Source: Candidatus Saccharimonadota bacterium (lineage in GTDB: Bacteria; Patescibacteriota; Saccharimonadia; Saccharimonadales; Saccharimonadaceae). From it: DNA of 64,000 nucleotides. The DNA is taken from the NCBI GenBank assembly GCA_017431105.1, contig JAFRLS010000034.1, positions 62,001 to 126,000 on the forward strand, given 5' to 3'. The notes beneath the pieces were generated by a model. That model was not told the origin of the DNA, made no database searches, and saw nothing but the letters and a program-made list of their open reading frames with translations. Below are positions 60,262 to 64,000 of the stretch, piece after piece (positions within the stretch are counted from its first letter, which is position 1; every line of letters starts with the position of its first letter). The position numbers were made by a program, and so were the translations under genes.

Positions 60262-61542
60262 TTATAATGATAACACAACTAAGTTTTCGATATGTGGTGT
60301 ACGCGGGAAAAAGTTAAAAGTTTTAATTTGTTCGATTTTATAGAATCCTAAGAGCGACTTAATGTCTCGAGCTTGAGTAGCAGGGTTACAGGATAAATAG
60401 ATGATTTTTGGTGGTTTAATTTCTAAAAGACGATTAATTAGTTTGGTTTCGCAACCGGCGCGAGGTGGGTCAAGAATGATTGTAGTGTCGGGTGCGATAT
60501 AGTCTGTGACCTCTTCGGATTTAGCCAAGATGGCAAGAATATTACCGCTCCGGACCACGTCGTTTTTCTCTGCTGCCAAGCCATCATCAATTCGGACTCG
60601 CTCGCTCCGGCCCATCGTTATGGGCGGAGCTTCGCTCTTTCCGCTCCTCGTTAGTCGCGTAGGGTCCTCATTGATAATGCCTTGGCAATTACGAACCAAC
60701 TCGGCGTAGGCGGATTTGTCGCACTCGACGAGAGTGAGGCGTTTATCGCGGGCGACGGAGAGTCCAATAGTGCCGACGCCGGCATAAAGATCTAATACTT
60801 TATCAGTAGTAATATATTTTTTTATTTCTTTTAGGGCGAGTTCGTAGACCGGGAGATTAATTTGAAAAAAACCGTTTGGCGAATAAGAGTATTCATGGTC
60901 TAAAATTTTATCAGTGAGGTTTTTAAAAGCAGGGTGAGGTTTACCATTTTCAAAGAGACCGCCGGAAATCTGGCCAGCTTGATTACACCGAAAAAGAAGA
61001 GATTGATATTTGCGAGCTTCTTCGCCACGGCTGTTTAAATCTGTAACTATTTGCTTAGCGGCGGTAAAAATTTCAGGACGCTCAATAGAAGAATTTGTAA
61101 TTGGCACTTTGGCGTGAGAACCACGAACATGGAAAGCAAGTCTTATCTTTGAAGTAGCTTGATCCCAGTAAAGGGCATATTCCATTTTATTGCGATAAAG
61201 ATAAGGGTTGCCATCTGTAATGATTCCTGGTTTATTAATTTCGATTTGGTGCTCACGGAAAATTTCTACAACTAAATCTTGTTTTAGGGACAACTCATAG
61301 TCATAATTCATAATTTGCCACGGAGAAGTCGAAAGATAACACCAATCTTTGGGGCTAATCCGGTGAGGGGACTGGTTCGCGACCTTTGTAGCAATAGCTC
61401 TTTCAAAACTAGATTTGATCTTGGTGGTTTGGTATTCCGTAACGGTTTCACCTGGTAAAGCATTCCAGAAGAAAATCTTCTTCCCGTTTTTGGTGGTGCC
61501 TAATGCCTCGCCACCTGGTATAATCTTGTCCACTCTAACCAT
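60262..61542 (-). CDS. RlmCD/TrmA-family RNA uracil methyltransferase with insertion
   Basis: 426 aa. N-terminal TRAM-like domain, GFFQINLPVYELAL, DLYAGVGTIGLSVA (SAM motif I), ILDPPRAGCE and the catalytic Cys in IIYLSCNPATQARDI are diagnostic of m5U methyltransferases. The Fe-S CxxxxxC cluster is not seen. Between CQGIINEDP and the next conserved strand, a Ser/Arg-rich insert (TRLTRSGKSEAPPITMGRS) comes from palindromic element 7. TATAAT at 61550-61555 is 7 nt before the ATG. Confidence 0.9.
   Translation of the reverse strand: MVRVDKIIPGGEALGTTKNGKKIFFWNALPGETVTEYQTTKIKSSFERAIATKVANQSPHRISPKDWCYLSTSPWQIMNYDYELSLKQDLVVEIFREHQIEINKPGIITDGNPYLYRNKMEYALYWDQATSKIRLAFHVRGSHAKVPITNSSIERPEIFTAAKQIVTDLNSRGEEARKYQSLLFRCNQAGQISGGLFENGKPHPAFKNLTDKILDHEYSYSPNGFFQINLPVYELALKEIKKYITTDKVLDLYAGVGTIGLSVARDKRLTLVECDKSAYAELVRNCQGIINEDPTRLTRSGKSEAPPITMGRSERVRIDDGLAAEKNDVVRSGNILAILAKSEEVTDYIAPDTTIILDPPRAGCETKLINRLLEIKPPKIIYLSCNPATQARDIKSLLGFYKIEQIKTFNFFPRTPHIENLVVLSL
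60574..60687. repeat. Palindromic element 7, in frame inside the RNA methylase
   Basis: Arms TGCCAAGCCATCATCAATTC (60574 on) and the complement of the end at 60687 match with few differences. The core starts GGACTCGCTCGCTCC and ends GGGTCCTC; the middle GCTCGCTCC resembles element 5, while GGTCCTC resembles elements 1-4. Confidence 0.87.
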
Positions 61543-61579
61543 GGTTTATATTATATCAAAAATATGTTATAATTAATAT

Positions 61580-63793
61580 ATGTCTGCAGAAGAAGTCTTG
61601 AGGGCTAATGAAAAGAGTGCGCTGGGAGAACACCAGTTTGTTTCACGTGTAACCGGTAAAATATCTGGGCAAGGCTCTAAGGGTAAATTTGGGGCGGCGG
61701 TATTTATTACATTAATATTGGCAGTGTTTTTGGTGTTTTTTAATTCTGGAAATATGATACCATCGGTAATATCAGATCGGTTAATTGAAGAAACGGATGT
61801 ACAATACGCTGACGCGGTAGAGAGTAAAATTTTGGTATTCCAACAAGCTTTGGCGACGGGTGATGTACCAGCTAATACGGCAGAACTACTAAAAAAAGAA
61901 GGTGTTTTGGTAGGATATTCCCAAGATGGTGATTTTATTGAAACAAATCAAAATGAACAGGGATTAAGTTTAAAAATTGATCAAAAAAATATTTCTGCTG
62001 ATGAATTTGTAGGGGTGGTAAATAGCGACGTACAACTTTATGATGCTTTTACTAAAGCTACTTATAGTAGGGCGGCTTATTATTATGACGATTCGGCAAA
62101 TCAAGTATTTAAAAAATTAGGAACAAACCGAAATAATTACACAAAAAATTCAAACTTTGATGATGTAATGACTAGGGTTGTGGGGGAGGGAAGCGATATT
62201 GATGTAAATAGTGTAGCGTTAATGGAAAAAGAAGTTGAAGAAAATGGTGAGACGAAAAAAATAACTTACTACGATACTGTCGGTGGCAGTATAGATTCTA
62301 AAAATGCAGTGGCGATTGATTTTGTGAACGCGGTGGGTGATAAAAATACGGCTGGAGACAGTGAAACAGCCACTTTGAATGCTGCAAATACAATAAATGT
62401 GGCTGATACGATGTCAAAAGAGCAAAAGTCGAGCTCACTGTTTTTGGCTTTTATGGAAAATATTAGCAAGATGAAAGCTGGAGAAGGAAACGAATCGAAG
62501 ATAAATGACGCGATGAATTATTTATACAGCAAGGAGAGGGTTGAGGTTGTAGATATTGAAACTGGCGAGATAATCGAAGTAGAGGGAAGTATGGTGGAAT
62601 CGCCGAGTATGTACGCAGTTCTATCTGGTGAGCGGATAGACACTAATAAAGTAAAAAACTATGCTTCGGACCGGGTTTTAAAAACGGTAGAAAACCAAGT
62701 TGGCGCGGAAACTAGTGATGATGTGATATCTGGGTCAGTAGCGTCCGCCAGCTCAAAATTACGTGGATCAATTGGGCGTTATATTAGTGGTGGAGCCGGA
62801 GCATCAAATGAGGTATTGGCCGTAGTCGCTCCTACGGTGTCGGGGTCCTTGATAAACAACTCTTTTGGCGATATTAAAGGTATAAGTGGTGGTGAGATGT
62901 TGGTAGAAGGCGCTGTGAATGTAGGAAAGGAACTAGCAAAGGCAAGTGGGGCAACGGCTGGTGATGCTGAGGCAGTGAAAGCTTATGCTAAACTAAATTT
63001 AAACATATTAGCTCTTGATGCGGCCGCTGATAGAATGAATAGGAGCCCCTTTGATATTACTTCTAAAAATACTTTTCTTGGGTCGATAGTTTATAAATTG
63101 GCAATTGCAGCAAATAGGCCTGGTTCTCTATTCAGTAACTTTTCTACAATGTCTAGGGTGGTGGCCAGTTCAATCGGGGCACTACTTCCAGTGACCTATG
63201 CAGATGATGAAGCAGAGGCATATCTTGCAAATTTCGGCGATTGTAAGACAATTGGGAGGATCGGGGCGGTGGGCTCGGCTGGTTGTTCGATGATAGCGAC
63301 TTTTGATACATCGACGCTTGAGAATACCTTTAGTGATCCTGGGTTTATTGCCTTCGTAGAAGCTAATACTACTCTAAATAACGGTACGAGGACAATTAAT
63401 CAAAATTCTGTTTTGGCTGATTTTATTAAATTTAATAATGAGAGACAAACTCCTGTCGGCGTGACAGATGGCGGAATTTTAAGCGCTATTAATAGTGGTT
63501 CACAATCAGTGGGATTCTTGCCAGACATTTTAACTATGATAAAAGGCTTCCTTAGTTCATCGGAAAGTAATAAAAGGATTGCTTCTGGTGAGGCGTTTGT
63601 GAATTCGAGCACTAATGGTGATTGGCAAACTTATAAGTATGCACAAAGATATGTGTCGCTCGCGCGAGCCACGGCGGCGCTTCGACAATATGATGGTGAC
63701 GAGACGGCTTATAGTAATTTGAGATTTTTCGAAGGCGCCGAAAATCCTGTCATAGCTTTCTTGCATAATTATTACAGTTTAGCTAAAGACTAA
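61580..63793 (+). CDS. Giant membrane protein 2, paralogue of the 38.2 kb gene
   Basis: 737 aa from ATG 61580, with TATAAT at 61568-61573 6 nt upstream (leaderless). One N-terminal membrane helix (AAVFITLILAVFLVFFNSG), a long acidic region, and a C-terminal part with RSPFDITSKNTFLGSI and RVVASSIGALLP, mirrored in the 1043-aa protein (PFDVTSQYTFAGSL, RMVSSSITTMLP). Spaced Cys pairs (CKTIG, GCSMIA) occur in both. Function unknown; probably a surface or secretion-apparatus component. Confidence 0.85.
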   Translation: MSAEEVLRANEKSALGEHQFVSRVTGKISGQGSKGKFGAAVFITLILAVFLVFFNSGNMIPSVISDRLIEETDVQYADAVESKILVFQQALATGDVPANTAELLKKEGVLVGYSQDGDFIETNQNEQGLSLKIDQKNISADEFVGVVNSDVQLYDAFTKATYSRAAYYYDDSANQVFKKLGTNRNNYTKNSNFDDVMTRVVGEGSDIDVNSVALMEKEVEENGETKKITYYDTVGGSIDSKNAVAIDFVNAVGDKNTAGDSETATLNAANTINVADTMSKEQKSSSLFLAFMENISKMKAGEGNESKINDAMNYLYSKERVEVVDIETGEIIEVEGSMVESPSMYAVLSGERIDTNKVKNYASDRVLKTVENQVGAETSDDVISGSVASASSKLRGSIGRYISGGAGASNEVLAVVAPTVSGSLINNSFGDIKGISGGEMLVEGAVNVGKELAKASGATAGDAEAVKAYAKLNLNILALDAAADRMNRSPFDITSKNTFLGSIVYKLAIAANRPGSLFSNFSTMSRVVASSIGALLPVTYADDEAEAYLANFGDCKTIGRIGAVGSAGCSMIATFDTSTLENTFSDPGFIAFVEANTTLNNGTRTINQNSVLADFIKFNNERQTPVGVTDGGILSAINSGSQSVGFLPDILTMIKGFLSSSESNKRIASGEAFVNSSTNGDWQTYKYAQRYVSLARATAALRQYDGDETAYSNLRFFEGAENPVIAFLHNYYSLAKD

Positions 63794-64000
63794 CTTTTTC
63801 AACACTCGTAATAATAACTTGGTGGTCTTTAAAGTTTTTGATTAGACACTTGCGACGAGCGTTGTCTAATTCGGAAAAAACATCATCAAGAAGTACGATG
63901 GGTTTTTGATGAAGTTTTTCGTAAATCAAGTTCGCTTCAACAAATTTGAGGGCTAAAATAATGGAGCGGGTTTCGCCTCTTGAGGCAGAACCGTCGGCTA
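63783..64000 (-). CDS. recF: RecF, C-terminal fragment
   Basis: I translated the minus strand from the window end: SASRGETRSIILALKF (the ABC signature region) and VLLDDVFSELDNARRKCL (Walker B and D-loop) precede QVIITSVEK, the end of RecF. 71 codons are visible and the gene continues beyond the window. It overlaps the stop of giant protein 2 by 11 nt, tail to tail. Confidence 0.9.
   Translation of the reverse strand, partial: ADGSASRGETRSIILALKFVEANLIYEKLHQKPIVLLDDVFSELDNARRKCLIKNFKDHQVIITSVEKVSL

Noticed and set aside
5009-60687. CRISPR repeats
   Set aside because: The copies are widely dispersed, lack regular spacers and have different arms; no cas genes are seen.

Overview
The window looks like a chromosomal segment of a Candidatus Saccharibacteria (TM7, CPR/Patescibacteria) genome. 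This is inferred from gene content and style. There is a compact set of information-processing genes and almost no biosynthesis. A complete-looking type IV pilus locus, a VirB2-like small membrane protein, two giant paralogous membrane proteins with no recognisable family and surface proteins with a Fibrobacter-major-paralogue domain are also present. Genes are close-packed or overlapping, and the standard genetic code fits.

Layout. 0-8.5 kb: partial alpha/beta hydrolase, zeta-like P-loop protein, DAG-kinase-like protein, VirB2-like pilin, rpoD, dnaG (zinc finger ligands lost), an anchored protein, mscL, orn, argS. 8.6-16 kb: tRNA-Gly, a secreted protein with a long structured leader, a SurA-like protein, tRNA-Arg followed by a beta-helix surface protein and a 19-bp copy of the tRNA 3' end, a polar amino-acid ABC importer, two ndk genes. 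16-27.5 kb: Xer recombinase, then pseudopilins, pilD, pilA, pilC, pilT, pilB and pilM-N-O-like genes. 27.6-37 kb: surface protein, tlyA-like, efp, rpsR, ssb, rpsF, metK under a SAM riboswitch, MFS transporter, ftsK. 37-47.8 kb: tRNA-Gln, small unknown genes, giant protein 1, rlmH, tsaD, P-type ATPase, two FemX-like genes, an IS1634-type N-terminal fragment. 47.8-64 kb: valS, small genes, HIT, PAP2, tRNA-Arg(GCG), an LRR surface protein behind a poly-G promoter, tRNA-Ser, RhuM-Fic, a degenerate Mur ligase next to murE, a MacB/LolD-type ABC pair, tRNA-Ser, an RlmCD-like methylase, giant protein 2, partial recF.

Three patterns cut across the genes. (1) Seven palindromic elements (5.0, 29.9, 32.4, 34.6, 42.3, 49.8 and 60.6 kb). 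Each has an inner core, and the outer stem is an inverted copy of the local target sequence. Five sit in frame inside conserved genes (tlyA, metK, tsaD, valS, rlmCD-like); one supplies mirror-image promoters to dnaG and its divergent neighbour; two share an identical 63-bp core. This is the best candidate for an undescribed system. (2) About 22 genes have a -10 box, often extended (TGnTATAAT), placed 6-7 nt before the ATG, so they are probably transcribed leaderless; others have ordinary Shine-Dalgarno sites. (3) A surface LRR gene has an 11-nt poly-G tract inside its -35/-10 spacer, the architecture of a phase-variable promoter.
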